A DNA stretch of 64,000 nucleotides from Kitasatospora sp. MAP12-44 (GCF_029892095.1 NZ_JARZAE010000004.1:8370001-8434000); one strand, 5' to 3'; positions 7,830 through 15,576 are shown, numbered from the stretch's first letter. Notes: a model not told the origin generated them from the sequence alone. Program-made: numbers and translations.

Positions 7830-7895
7830 ATGCAGCACACCGCCACGCTCGCCATGATGCGAATGATGCCCCGAACTCCGGAGGCGCTTCGCTAG
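7830..7895 (+). CDS. Methionine-rich leader peptide (putative attenuator uORF)
   Basis: A 21-codon open frame runs from ATG 7830 to TAG 7893-7895. It starts MQHTATLAMMRMMP and ends RTPEALR; four of its codons between 7854 and 7868 are AUG in the order Met-Met-Arg-Met-Met. It lies 26 nt upstream of a perfect terminator hairpin and 87 nt upstream of the gene for a SAM-cleaving enzyme. Its stop codon sits inside a perfect 16-nt palindrome (7886-7901). Clustered codons for the regulated amino acid, followed by a terminator, is the classical arrangement for ribosome-mediated attenuation. The peptide itself need not have a function. This is an inference from architecture, not a recognised family. 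Confidence 0.55.
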   Translation: MQHTATLAMMRMMPRTPEALR

Positions 7896-7901
7896 CGAAG
7901 C
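7886..7901 (+). promoter_or_regulatory. 16-nt palindrome over leader stop codon
   Basis: GCTTCGCTAGCGAAGC is a perfect palindrome with the leader-peptide TAG at its centre. As RNA it could form a pause hairpin that a terminating ribosome would melt. As DNA it could be an operator. Confidence 0.5.
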
Positions 7902-7920
7902 CGTGTGCGCGATCACCGCG

Positions 7921-7953
7921 ACGGACCCTCCGGAAACGGAGGGTCCGTTTTTT
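7921..7953 (+). terminator. Intrinsic terminator (attenuator) before SAM-hydrolase gene
   Basis: A perfect 12-bp stem (7921-7932 with 7937-7948) closes on a GAAA loop and is followed by six Ts (7948-7953). It lies 30 nt upstream of a start codon rather than after a gene, so it acts as a leader attenuator. Bases 7877-7884 inside the leader peptide (TCCGGAGG) are complementary to 7927-7934 in its 5' arm, giving a possible 8-bp antiterminator. Confidence 0.85.
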
Positions 7954-7982
7954 GTTGCCCAAACCCAAAGGAAGACCCCGCC

Positions 7983-8834
7983 ATGGCCCATCCGCCGGTT
8001 ATCTCCCTCACCGACTGCGCCGACCCCAACGCGCTGGCCCGGCAGTCCGCCCGGATCGCCGCGCTCTTCGGCGCCACGCCGACCGTCCTGCCGCTGGGCG
8101 GGCCGGACCCGGAGGGCGTCGCCGCGCTCACGTTGCTCGATCTGCTCCGCTCCACCGAGATCGTCGGCGGCCCGACGCACCCGACCGTCGTCCTGGTCAA
8201 CATCGCGCCGCGGGACGGCCACTGGCCCAACGGAGCACCGTTCTGCTACTTCCGGCACCGGGAGAACCTGGTCATCAGCACCCTCAACCCCCGTGTGCTG
8301 GAGCCGCTTTCGACCTACCTGGGACTGACGGAGGTCCAGGTCACCGATGTGCGCGAGGTACTGGAGGCCGCCGCCGCGCAGTGGGCCGAGCTGGCGCCGG
8401 CCGAGGTCGAGGAGATCACCCGGACCCAGTTCCGCAGCCTCTGGTATGTGCCGCTGCTGGCCCGCTGGCTGGTGGACGGCCGCCCGGTCCCCGCGCGGCC
8501 GCACCAGGTGCTGACGCCATGTCAGAACGCCGCAGTGGACGGGGAAGTACGGGTGGCCGTGGTGGACAACTTCGGCAACTGCAAGCTGGATCGGCCCGCT
8601 GCCGCCATCCCCGGCTACCGGGAGGCCCGCGGCCTGCCCGTCCGCAGCGCACGCGACGGCGGTAGCGTCCAAGTGCGCTGCTACGACCGGCTGCCCGACG
8701 TGCCGTACGGCGAACCGGCTATCACGACCGGGAGTTCGGGCCTCGGATTCGCCGAACTGGTGGTGCGCGGTGGCTCCGCAGCCGAACTGTTCGGCTTGCG
8801 CGAAGGCGACCAGGTGCTCCAACTCACCAGCTGA
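7983..8834 (+). CDS. SAM hydroxide adenosyltransferase (DUF62 family)
   Basis: This 283-residue protein belongs to the DUF62 group related to fluorinase/chlorinase, whose ordinary members cleave S-adenosylmethionine with water to adenosine and methionine. The opening VISLTDCADPNALARQSARI, the VNIAPRDG loop, the VVDNFGNCKLD motif and the C-terminal GLGFAELVVRGGSAAELFGL segment correspond to the two-domain family pattern. The ATG at 7983 follows AAGGAAG. No halogenation partners are nearby, so hydrolysis is the default prediction. The leader peptide and terminator upstream suggest control by methionine supply. An amino-acid ABC importer follows with its own leader. Confidence 0.75.
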   Translation: MAHPPVISLTDCADPNALARQSARIAALFGATPTVLPLGGPDPEGVAALTLLDLLRSTEIVGGPTHPTVVLVNIAPRDGHWPNGAPFCYFRHRENLVISTLNPRVLEPLSTYLGLTEVQVTDVREVLEAAAAQWAELAPAEVEEITRTQFRSLWYVPLLARWLVDGRPVPARPHQVLTPCQNAAVDGEVRVAVVDNFGNCKLDRPAAAIPGYREARGLPVRSARDGGSVQVRCYDRLPDVPYGEPAITTGSSGLGFAELVVRGGSAAELFGLREGDQVLQLTS

Positions 8835-8871
8835 CAGCTCGTCCCGGCGCTGTCGAACGACGACCGCCGCA

Positions 8872-8901
8872 TTGACACCGCACTGCGTAGCCCGGAATGC
8901 T
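8872..8901 (+). promoter_or_regulatory. Candidate promoter of the Cys leader and ABC importer
   Basis: A perfect -35 TTGACA at 8872-8877 is followed 17-18 nt later by a poor -10 (GAATGC/AATGCT, 8895-8901). The predicted transcription start falls at about 8908-8909, the A of the leader-peptide ATG, implying a leaderless uORF. Confidence 0.45.
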
Positions 8902-8908
8902 GAAACGT

Positions 8909-8983
8909 ATGTCCGGAACCATTGCGCTGGTACGCCGCCGCCACGTTGATCTCGTGCGCTGCGCCGCCGACCTGTGTCGCTGA
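8909..8983 (+). CDS. RRHVDL-type putative leader peptide with terminal Cys
   Basis: A 24-codon frame from ATG 8909 to TGA 8981-8983 begins MSGTIALVRRRHVDL and continues VRCAADLCR. The RRH(I/V)DL core followed by Cys near the end is the signature of a widespread family of actinobacterial leader peptides found before sulfur-metabolism and transporter genes. In mycobacteria, Cys-codon uORFs act as cysteine-responsive attenuators. Here Cys codons are at positions 18 and 23. The importer start is 74 nt downstream of the uORF stop. I see no strong intrinsic terminator after it, so control, if real, may act on translation. Confidence 0.65.
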   Translation: MSGTIALVRRRHVDLVRCAADLCR

Positions 8984-9056
8984 GCGAACAGCCGGCCCCT
9001 CCTCTCGTACCGTCCGTGTACTTTCCGTCCCGGACATCTCTGCCAAAGGAACCACC

Positions 9057-9935
9057 ATGTCCCGTGCCCGCACAGTCGTTGCCGCCTCGCTGGGGGCCGT
9101 TGTCGTGCTGACGGCCGCCGCCTGCGCTCCGCAGCCCCAGAAGTCGGCGACCTCGGCCGCGAGCGGCGCCGGCAGCGCAGCCTGCTCGATCAACAGTCCG
9201 AACCTGTACAAGCAGGGGCAGTTGACCGTCGCGACCGATTCCCCGGCCTATGCGCCCTGGTTCGACAACAACACCCCGGCGGACGGCAAGGGCTTCGAAA
9301 GCGCCGTCGCCTATGCGGTGGCCGGCAAGCTCGGATTCAGCCAGAGCCAGGTGAAGTGGGTGGTCGAACCGTTCGACAATTCCTATGCCCCCGGCGCGAA
9401 GACCTTCGACTTCGACATCAACGAGATCTCCAACACCCCGGAGCGAGCGAAGGCGGTGGACTTCTCCACCAGTTACTACACGGCCAGTCAGGCCGTCCTG
9501 GTGCTCGGCAAGTCCAAGTACGCGGGCGCGACCTCGCTGTCCGCGCTCAAGGACGCCAAGATCGGCGTGCAGGTGGCCACCACCAGCTACCAGGCGGTGA
9601 TCGACGAGATCAAGCCCACGCAGCAGCCGAGCGTCTTCAACACCACCAACGACGAGGTCAACGCGCTGCAGAACGGCCAGATCGACGCGGTCGTCACGGA
9701 CCTGCCCACGGTGTTCTACCTGGCAGGATCGGAGCTGCAGGGCGGCAAGATCCTCGGCCAGTTCGGCTACGCCGGCGGCACGCCGGAGCAGTTCGGCCTG
9801 CTGCTGGGCAAGGGCAGCGGGCTGACCGCGTGTGTGGACCAGGCGCTCGCGGGGCTCAAGGCGGACGGCACGCTCGACCGGCTCACCTCCCAGTGGCTGG
9901 CGTCCTCCGCCAACGCCCCCGAGCTCAAGCCGTAG
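9057..9935 (+). CDS. Amino-acid ABC transporter substrate-binding lipoprotein
   Basis: This 292-residue protein has a lipoprotein signal ending LTAAAC, with lipidated Cys at residue 23, followed by a flexible Ser/Ala segment. The mature part is a family-3 solute-binding fold (SBP_bac_3): QLTVATDSPAYAPWFDNN at its start, ISNTPERAKAVDFSTSYY and VTDLPTVFYL later. It captures a polar amino acid outside the membrane and delivers it to the permease encoded next. The ATG at 9057 follows AAAGGA. The upstream Cys leader suggests cystine or another sulfur amino acid, but ligand residues cannot be assigned by eye. Confidence 0.85.
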   Translation: MSRARTVVAASLGAVVVLTAAACAPQPQKSATSAASGAGSAACSINSPNLYKQGQLTVATDSPAYAPWFDNNTPADGKGFESAVAYAVAGKLGFSQSQVKWVVEPFDNSYAPGAKTFDFDINEISNTPERAKAVDFSTSYYTASQAVLVLGKSKYAGATSLSALKDAKIGVQVATTSYQAVIDEIKPTQQPSVFNTTNDEVNALQNGQIDAVVTDLPTVFYLAGSELQGGKILGQFGYAGGTPEQFGLLLGKGSGLTACVDQALAGLKADGTLDRLTSQWLASSANAPELKP

Positions 9936-9946
9936 CGGGTCGACCA

Positions 9947-10894
9947 GTGGAACACGAGACCACGGCCGAGCTGAACCAGCAGGCCAACCAGCAGGCCAAC
10001 GACCGGGCCGACAAGCAGGACCACGAGCGCGACGAGCGGGCGGACGCCGACTACCGGCCCAGCGCCCGGCAGCAGGAGCGGGAGCGGTTCCGCCGCGCCC
10101 GCAAGCGGCGCAACAGCGTGATCGCCGCGCTGTGCACGCTGGCCGGCCTGCTCGCGGTGGGGGCGGCCGCGGTCGCCTCACCGGGCTGGGACCGGGTGCA
10201 CAGCCTCTTCCTGAACGGCGCGGAGTTCCGCAAGACGCTCCCGGCGATCCTGGACGGCTTCTGGCTCAACATTCAGATGTTCCTGGTGGCCGAGGTGCTG
10301 ATCCTGGCCCTGGGCCTGCTGATCGCGCTGGTGCGGGTGACCCGGGCGCCCGGCCTGCAGCCGCTGCGGCTGGCCGCGACCCTCTACGTGGACGTGTTCC
10401 GCGGGGTGCCGACGCTCCTGCTGGTCTTCCTGGTCGGCTTTGGGCTGCCGGCGCTCCAGCTGCAGGGCACCCCCTCCCAGCCCTGGGTGCTCGGGGTGAT
10501 CGCCCTGGTGCTCTCCTACGCCGCCTACGTGGGCGAGGTGTTCCGGGCCGGACTGAACTCGGTGCACCCCGCGCAGCGCAACGCCGCACGGGCGCTCGGG
10601 CTCAGTGAGACGCAGACGCTGCGGCGCGTGGTGCTGCCCCAGGCGGTGCGCAATGTGCTGCCGCCGCTGCTCAACGACTTCATCGCCCTGCAGAAGGACA
10701 CCGCGCTGGTCGCCGTCCTGGGGCCGCTGGAGGCGCTGAGAGTCGCGCAGATCAAGGCGGACTACGCCTTCAACTACACCCCCTACCTGGGGGCGGCGCT
10801 CCTGTTCATCGCGGTGACCATCCCGCTGACCAGGTATGCCGACCGACTGCAGCGGCGATCGGCGCTGCGTACCTGGGCGGAGGCCGGACAGTGA
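9947..10894 (+). CDS. Amino-acid ABC transporter permease (HisM/GlnP type)
   Basis: This 315-residue membrane protein has an unusually long, charged N-terminal tail of about 55 residues rich in Gln, Arg, Asp and Glu, then about five membrane helices of the polar amino-acid permease family. The cytoplasmic EAA loop that docks the ATPase reads NAARALGLSETQTLRRVVLP. The GTG at 9947 is 11 nt after the binding-protein stop. The stop overlaps the ATPase start by four bases (GTGA, 10891-10894), implying translational coupling. One permease gene implies a homodimer. Confidence 0.88.
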   Translation: MEHETTAELNQQANQQANDRADKQDHERDERADADYRPSARQQERERFRRARKRRNSVIAALCTLAGLLAVGAAAVASPGWDRVHSLFLNGAEFRKTLPAILDGFWLNIQMFLVAEVLILALGLLIALVRVTRAPGLQPLRLAATLYVDVFRGVPTLLLVFLVGFGLPALQLQGTPSQPWVLGVIALVLSYAAYVGEVFRAGLNSVHPAQRNAARALGLSETQTLRRVVLPQAVRNVLPPLLNDFIALQKDTALVAVLGPLEALRVAQIKADYAFNYTPYLGAALLFIAVTIPLTRYADRLQRRSALRTWAEAGQ

Positions 10895-11670
10895 GCGAGC
10901 AGCTGAGCGAGCATGGGGGACCGACCGGGAGCGGCGACCCGCTGCTGCGGATTCGCGGCCTGCGCAAGCAGTACGGGTCGCGCGTGGTGCTGCGCTCGAT
11001 CGATCTGGACGTCGCCGAGCACCAGGTCGTCTGCCTGATCGGTGGTTCCGGCTCGGGCAAGTCGACCCTGCTGCGCTGCGTGGACCTGCTGGACGTCGTC
11101 GACGACGGCACCGTCCACCTGGGCGACACCGAGCTGACCGACCCGCGCCTGGACGCCAACGTCGCCCGCCGCCGGATCGGCATCGTCTTCCAGGCCTACA
11201 ACCTGTTCCCGCACCTGAGCGTGCTGGACAACATCACGCTGGCGCCGCGGCAGGTGCACAAGGTCCCGCGCAAGCAGGCGGAGGAGTCGGCCCGGGAGCT
11301 GCTGGCCAGGCTCGGGCTGGCGGACAAGGCGCAGGACTACCCGGACCGCCTCTCCGGCGGCCAGCAGCAGCGGGCCGCGATCGCCCGCGCCCTGGCCACC
11401 GAGCCGGAGCTGCTGCTCTTCGACGAGATCACCTCGGCGCTCGACCCCGAACTGGTGGGCGAGGTACTGGATGTGGTCGCCGACCTCAAGCAGCGCGGCC
11501 TGACCATCCTGATGGCCACCCACGAGATCGGCTTCGCCCGGCACGCCGCCGACCAGGTCTGCTTCCTGGAGGACGGCGTGATCCGCGAGCGGGGCAGCGC
11601 GGAGCAGGTGCTCACCGATCCGCGCCACGACTCGACCCGGCGCTTCCTCTCCCGGGTGCTGGAGCGTTAG
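10891..11670 (+). CDS. Amino-acid ABC transporter ATP-binding protein
   Basis: This 259-residue ATPase energises the importer. It shows Walker A GGSGSGKST (about residues 51-59), Q-loop VFQAYNLFPHL, signature LSGGQQQR (about 154-161), Walker B LLLFDE followed by ITSALDPE, and H-loop MATHE. All catalytic positions are intact and the length is normal for the GlnQ/HisP group. It overlaps the permease stop by four bases. No C-terminal regulatory ACT/NIL domain is present, unlike MetN-type methionine importers. Confidence 0.92.
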   Translation: MSEQLSEHGGPTGSGDPLLRIRGLRKQYGSRVVLRSIDLDVAEHQVVCLIGGSGSGKSTLLRCVDLLDVVDDGTVHLGDTELTDPRLDANVARRRIGIVFQAYNLFPHLSVLDNITLAPRQVHKVPRKQAEESARELLARLGLADKAQDYPDRLSGGQQQRAAIARALATEPELLLFDEITSALDPELVGEVLDVVADLKQRGLTILMATHEIGFARHAADQVCFLEDGVIRERGSAEQVLTDPRHDSTRRFLSRVLER

Positions 11671-11724
11671 CCGCCTGGAGGGGGGAGAAATCCGTGCCCG
11701 CCGCGACCTGGCATCATCGAGGGC

Positions 11725-12420
11725 ATGATCGAACGAGTCATCGCGGCGTGCGACGGAGCAGCAAAAGGCAATCCCGGCCCGGCGGCCTGGGCTTTCGTGA
11801 TCGCGGACAGCGCGGGCGTCCCGCAGCGCTGGCAGGCCGGCCCGCTGGGGCACAGCACCAACAACATCGGTGAACTCACCGCGCTGGAGCAGCTGCTGAC
11901 CGTGACGGACCCCGCCGTCGCGCTGGAGGTCCGCCTGGACAGCACGTACACCCGCGACGCGGCGACGAAGTGGCTGGCGGCGTGGAAGCGCAACGGGTGG
12001 AAGACCGCCGCCGGCAAGCCGGTGGCCAACCGCGAGCTGATCCAGCGGATCGACGCGCTGCTGACCGGCCGGGACGTGACCTTCGTCTATGTCCCGGCCC
12101 ACCAGGTGAACGGCGATCCGCTGAACGCGATCGCTGACAAGGCCGCCAGCGACGCGGCCCGCACCCAGCAGGCCGCCGGCGGCACGGCGGCCGACCTGCC
12201 CGTGCCGGACCCGGTCGCCGCCTCCGCACCGCGAGCGGCCCGCGGCTCCACCCCGTCCGCGAGCCTCCCGGCGAAGCGCGCCTCCTCGGGCGGCTCGCGC
12301 ACGCTGTCCGCGCGCTTCCCCGGCACCTGCCCGTGCGGCCGCCCGTACGCGAAGGGCGAGACGATCACCAAGGTCGGCAGCAGCTGGGGCCATCCGCAGT
12401 GCGCGGCCACCCACAGCTGA
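11725..12420 (+). CDS. RNase HI-like protein with C-terminal Cys/His zinc-ribbon-like tail
   Basis: This 231-residue protein starts with a type 1 RNase H fold with acidic residues D10 (ACDGAAKGNPG), E50 (NIGELTAL), D72 (RLDSTYT) and D138 (AIADKAASD), all consistent with active RNA:DNA-hybrid cleavage. After an Ala/Pro/Ser linker, a C-terminal module (about residues 193-230) has GTCPCGRPYAKGE and then WGHPQC, a CxC...HxxC pattern that could bind zinc and nucleic acid. It stands alone between the ABC importer and a convergent gene. Exact substrate preference is unknown. Confidence 0.8.
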   Translation: MIERVIAACDGAAKGNPGPAAWAFVIADSAGVPQRWQAGPLGHSTNNIGELTALEQLLTVTDPAVALEVRLDSTYTRDAATKWLAAWKRNGWKTAAGKPVANRELIQRIDALLTGRDVTFVYVPAHQVNGDPLNAIADKAASDAARTQQAAGGTAADLPVPDPVAASAPRAARGSTPSASLPAKRASSGGSRTLSARFPGTCPCGRPYAKGETITKVGSSWGHPQCAATHS

Positions 12421-12443
12421 GCCACTGAGGTACGCGGTACGCG

Positions 12444-13154
12444 TTAGCCGCGCAGCCAGACCCGCAAGGGACCGACCGCCTCGAAGCCGTGCCGAACGGC
12501 GGCCGCCAAGTCCTGCCCGTGCTCGTAGCCGACCACGGGCAGGGTGGGGAACAGCCGGTGCACCGCCTCCAGGACGACCGGCCAAGCCGCGTCGGCGCCG
12601 CCGTCCGCCGCGAAGACGTTGGAGACTCCGACCACCTGGTCGCTGCGGCTCGCCACCGCGCCGGCGACCACCCGGCCGTCGGCGGCCCGCCCCGCGAGCA
12701 CGAACGTGGCCGGGTCGTCGAGGAGTTCGGGTCGGAAGAGGTCCGCCTGGCCGTCTCCGCCGTCCCAGGCGACCGCCCACGCGCGCAGCGTCTGCGCGTC
12801 GCCCGCCACGTCCCAGGCGAGCTCCGACGCGATGGCCGGCGCACTCGCGGGGCGGTGGATCCACTGCGCTTCGAACAGCACGTGGAAGCCGGCCCCCGTC
12901 AGGTCGAGGTCCGCGAAGCTGTCCTTGACACTGGCGCCGGGCGCTGCGGTATCGATCCGGGCGGCAAGCGCCGCCGCGTCGGCGCCCGGCAGCAGCGTCA
13001 CCGCGTCGGGGTAGTACAGCGGCGTCCGGGCCGGCGCCGCCCAGGCCTGCACCCCGAACTCACCTGCCAGGCCGTGTGATCGGCTCATCGCCGAGCACCA
13101 CTCGGCGTTGTTGCGGGCGGCGGCCTGGACCAGGAACTGCTTAGACGTCGTCAC
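12444..13154 (-). CDS. Possible acyl-CoA N-acyltransferase-fold protein
   Basis: A 236-residue soluble protein opens SKQFLVQAAARNNAEWCSAM. Its C-terminal third (FVLAGRAADGRVVAGAVASR, then EHGQDLAAAVRHGFEAVGPL) has the strand-helix rhythm of a GNAT domain, with the terminal H-GFE-VGPLRVW element typical of such proteins. The acetyl-CoA loop (R/QxxGxG/A) is not clear, so activity is uncertain. It converges with the RNase H-like gene with 23 nt between stops. I do not recognise a specific family. Confidence 0.5.
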   Translation of the reverse strand: MTTSKQFLVQAAARNNAEWCSAMSRSHGLAGEFGVQAWAAPARTPLYYPDAVTLLPGADAAALAARIDTAAPGASVKDSFADLDLTGAGFHVLFEAQWIHRPASAPAIASELAWDVAGDAQTLRAWAVAWDGGDGQADLFRPELLDDPATFVLAGRAADGRVVAGAVASRSDQVVGVSNVFAADGGADAAWPVVLEAVHRLFPTLPVVGYEHGQDLAAAVRHGFEAVGPLRVWLRG

Positions 13155-13479
13155 GACTGCGCATCATGGTCTGCGGTGATCAGTCCCGTCGAATGGTTTT
13201 CATGCCGTGGTGGTGCGCCGGCGAAGTGATCGGGCGGTCGACCGCCACCAACTCGCCGACGCCGACACGGATTCGCCCGGATCGAGTGAGACCCGCGGGG
13301 ACACGCCGAGAGGGGCGCCGGACCGCTGCCAGGATCGGGGACCGCACCAGCAGCCCGCCCCGTCCTGCAGCGTACCGACCGGTACTCCTGCCACCCGAAC
13401 ACGCCTACCGCGATGCGGAGTTGGCGCGCACTCCGGGCTGCCCGCGGCCAGCACAGAACCGGCGAACCCAGGGAGCAAC
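13155..13479. other. Divergent intergenic region, nothing recognised
   Basis: About 325 bases between the leftward acyltransferase-like gene and the rightward ABC exporter. I found no coding sequence with homology I can name, no strong hairpin and no iron-box-like element. The final bases carry GGGAG, the ribosome-binding site for the exporter. Confidence 0.4.
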
Positions 13480-15444
13480 GTGACCAGGTACATTCTCAAG
13501 TCGGAGCAGCGACCCGCCGACATCGCTCCGCCCGTCCCCCCGGACCCGGAGGGGAAGGAGCACAGCGAGCAGTTCCGGGCCCACTTCCCCGGCGACAGGC
13601 GCTCCGCGGCCAACGCGTCGATGTCGACCGCGGCGATGCTCCGCCGCCTGCCCCAGCTCGTCCGCCGGGCGCTGTCCCTCGCCTGGGCCGCCGATCCCGC
13701 CTCCACCGCGCTGCTCCTGGTGTGCCAGCTGCTCTCGGGTGTCTTCGGCGCGCTCGCCCTGTACGCCACCACCGGCACGCTTCGGGCGCTGCTCGTCCCC
13801 GGGCCCGTCGGCCAGCACCTGCGGCACGCCGCGCCGTCCCTGACGCTGCTCGCCGCCTCGGCCGGCCTGCGCGCCGTCCTCGCGATCAGCGTGACCAGCC
13901 TCTCCACCCGGGTCTCGCCCCGGATCAACCGCGAGGCCGACCTGGCGCTGATCGCCGCCGGCTGCGAGGCCGAGCTGAAGGCGTACGACGAACCCGCCTA
14001 CAACGACCAGTGGGAGTCCGCCGACCGGGGCGCGGCCACCACCCCCGACCTGCTCTCCAACGCGCAGGACGTGATCGCCGCCACGGTCTCCCTGATCGCG
14101 GCGGCCGGGATCCTGGCCACCCTGGACCCGCTGCTGCTGCCGTTCCTGCTGCTGGGCTCGGTGCCCACCGGTATCGCCGCGGTGCGCACCGCGCGCCTGC
14201 ACTACCTGTCCACCCTCGCCACCAACGAGGAGCGCCAGGCGCTAAGGATCTACCGCTGGTTCCTGATCGACAAGGGCCGTGCCGACCAGGTCCGCTCCGA
14301 CCAGGTCAGCCCGTTCGTGATGGAGAAGTACCGCCAGGCCGAGGAGCGCATCATCGCCGCCACCGACCAGGCCACCCGCAAGGCCGCCAGGGTCTCGCTC
14401 TGGGCGGCCGTCGGCACCGGCGCGGGCAGCGCGCTGATCTGGGGCACCCTGCTGTTCCTCATCGCCACCGGCCGGATCGGCCTTGCGGCGGCCGGTGGGG
14501 CCACCTTCGCGCTGCGTACCGCCGCCGGCGGTGTGCAGGGCATGGTCGGCAACGGCGCCCGCCTCTACCGGATGGGGCTCTACCTGGACGACTTCTTCAC
14601 CTTCCTGGACGAGGCCGGCGGCCACCGCATCCGACGCGGCGACGTCACCCCCGCCTCCCCGTCCGTGGTCGAGGTGACGGGCCTGGCCCACACCTACCCA
14701 GGCGACCAGCAGGAACCCGCCCTCCAGGACGTGAACATGACGCTGCGCCGAGGGGAGGTCGTCGCCGTCATCGGGCAGAACGGCAGCGGCAAGTCCACCC
14801 TGCTCAAGCTCCTGGCCGGCCTCTACCTCCCGCAGACCGGGCAGATCACCTGGGACGGCGTGCCGGTCGAGCGGCTGGACGCCGACGGCATGTGGACCCG
14901 AGTGGCCCGGGTCCCGCAGGAGTTCGCCCGCTGGCCGCTCAACGCCGCCGAGAACATCCACCTGGGCCACCTGACCGACGACCTGATGGACGAGGTGCGC
15001 CGCGCCGCCGCGCAGACCGGCTTCGACGAGATCGTGGACCGGCTGCGCTCGGGCTGGCGCACCCTCCTCGCGCAGGGCTGGCTCGGTGGCGCGGAGCTCT
15101 CCGGCGGGGGCTGGCAGCGCGCCGCCGTCGCCCGCGCCCTGTACCGCACCGCCCTCAACCCGGGGCTGCTGATCCTGGACGAGCCGACCTCCGACCTCGA
15201 CCCCCGAGCCGAGCACCGCATCCTGCACGCCCTGCGCGGCCTCGCCCCGGAGCGGATCACCCTGCTGGTGACCCACAACATCGCCAACGCCGCCGTCGCC
15301 GACCGGGTGATCGTCATGGACCGGGGCCGCGTGGTCCAGACCGGCACCTGGGCGGAGCTCGCCGAGCAGCAGCACGGCCTGTTCCGCGAACTCCTGGACC
15401 TCCAACGCGACCGCGCCGTCCCCGGCCAGCGCACCGCCGGCTGA
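13480..15444 (+). CDS. ABC exporter, fused membrane and ATPase domains
   Basis: This 654-residue half-transporter has a hydrophilic N-terminus (about 65 residues), a transmembrane domain of about six helices (about 75-350) and a nucleotide-binding domain from about 400. Walker A is IGQNGSGKST (about residues 430-440), signature LSGGGWQRAAVARAL, Walker B LLILDEPTSDLDP and H-loop LVTHN. It would work as a dimer exporting a peptide, siderophore or lipid-like molecule. GTG 13480 is chosen for its GGGAG site; the open frame extends further up. It lies 132 nt upstream of the siderophore synthetase in the same direction, so export of that siderophore is a reasonable guess. Confidence 0.85.
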   Translation: MTRYILKSEQRPADIAPPVPPDPEGKEHSEQFRAHFPGDRRSAANASMSTAAMLRRLPQLVRRALSLAWAADPASTALLLVCQLLSGVFGALALYATTGTLRALLVPGPVGQHLRHAAPSLTLLAASAGLRAVLAISVTSLSTRVSPRINREADLALIAAGCEAELKAYDEPAYNDQWESADRGAATTPDLLSNAQDVIAATVSLIAAAGILATLDPLLLPFLLLGSVPTGIAAVRTARLHYLSTLATNEERQALRIYRWFLIDKGRADQVRSDQVSPFVMEKYRQAEERIIAATDQATRKAARVSLWAAVGTGAGSALIWGTLLFLIATGRIGLAAAGGATFALRTAAGGVQGMVGNGARLYRMGLYLDDFFTFLDEAGGHRIRRGDVTPASPSVVEVTGLAHTYPGDQQEPALQDVNMTLRRGEVVAVIGQNGSGKSTLLKLLAGLYLPQTGQITWDGVPVERLDADGMWTRVARVPQEFARWPLNAAENIHLGHLTDDLMDEVRRAAAQTGFDEIVDRLRSGWRTLLAQGWLGGAELSGGGWQRAAVARALYRTALNPGLLILDEPTSDLDPRAEHRILHALRGLAPERITLLVTHNIANAAVADRVIVMDRGRVVQTGTWAELAEQQHGLFRELLDLQRDRAVPGQRTAG

Positions 15445-15495
15445 CAGGGCGACCTCACCGGCCGGGCACCCGCACCCCCCTGCGCACCCGCACCC

Positions 15496-15524
15496 CTCCG
15501 GCTCGGCGGGCCGATTAGCCGGAG
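15496..15524 (+). terminator. Weak stem-loop between exporter and synthetase
   Basis: Arms CTCCGGCT (15496-15503) and AGCCGGAG (15517-15524) pair perfectly over 8 bp with a 13-nt loop. This could be a weak terminator or an operator. It does not match the actinobacterial iron box. Confidence 0.35.
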
Positions 15525-15576
15525 CCACCATGGGCACTCTTCCAACCGCAGCCGTCGACAGCGGGAGAGAGAGCTC

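Noticed and set aside
7983..8834. Fluorinase/chlorinase function for the DUF62 protein
   Set aside because: Overall motifs fit the ordinary hydroxide adenosyltransferase group, and no halometabolite genes adjoin it.
6624..10181. Very long minus-strand open frame across several genes
   Set aside because: It spans an MFS gene, a SAM-hydrolase gene and an ABC gene in shadow frames; absence of stops is due to high GC.
9057..11670. MetNIQ-type methionine importer
   Set aside because: The binding protein is family 3 rather than NlpA-like and the ATPase lacks the C-terminal regulatory domain; it is a polar amino-acid type importer.
15496..15540. Possible iron box (DmdR/IdeR site) before the siderophore synthetase
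   Set aside because: The inverted repeat CTCCGGCT/AGCCGGAG does not resemble the TTAGGTTAGGCTAACCTAA consensus.
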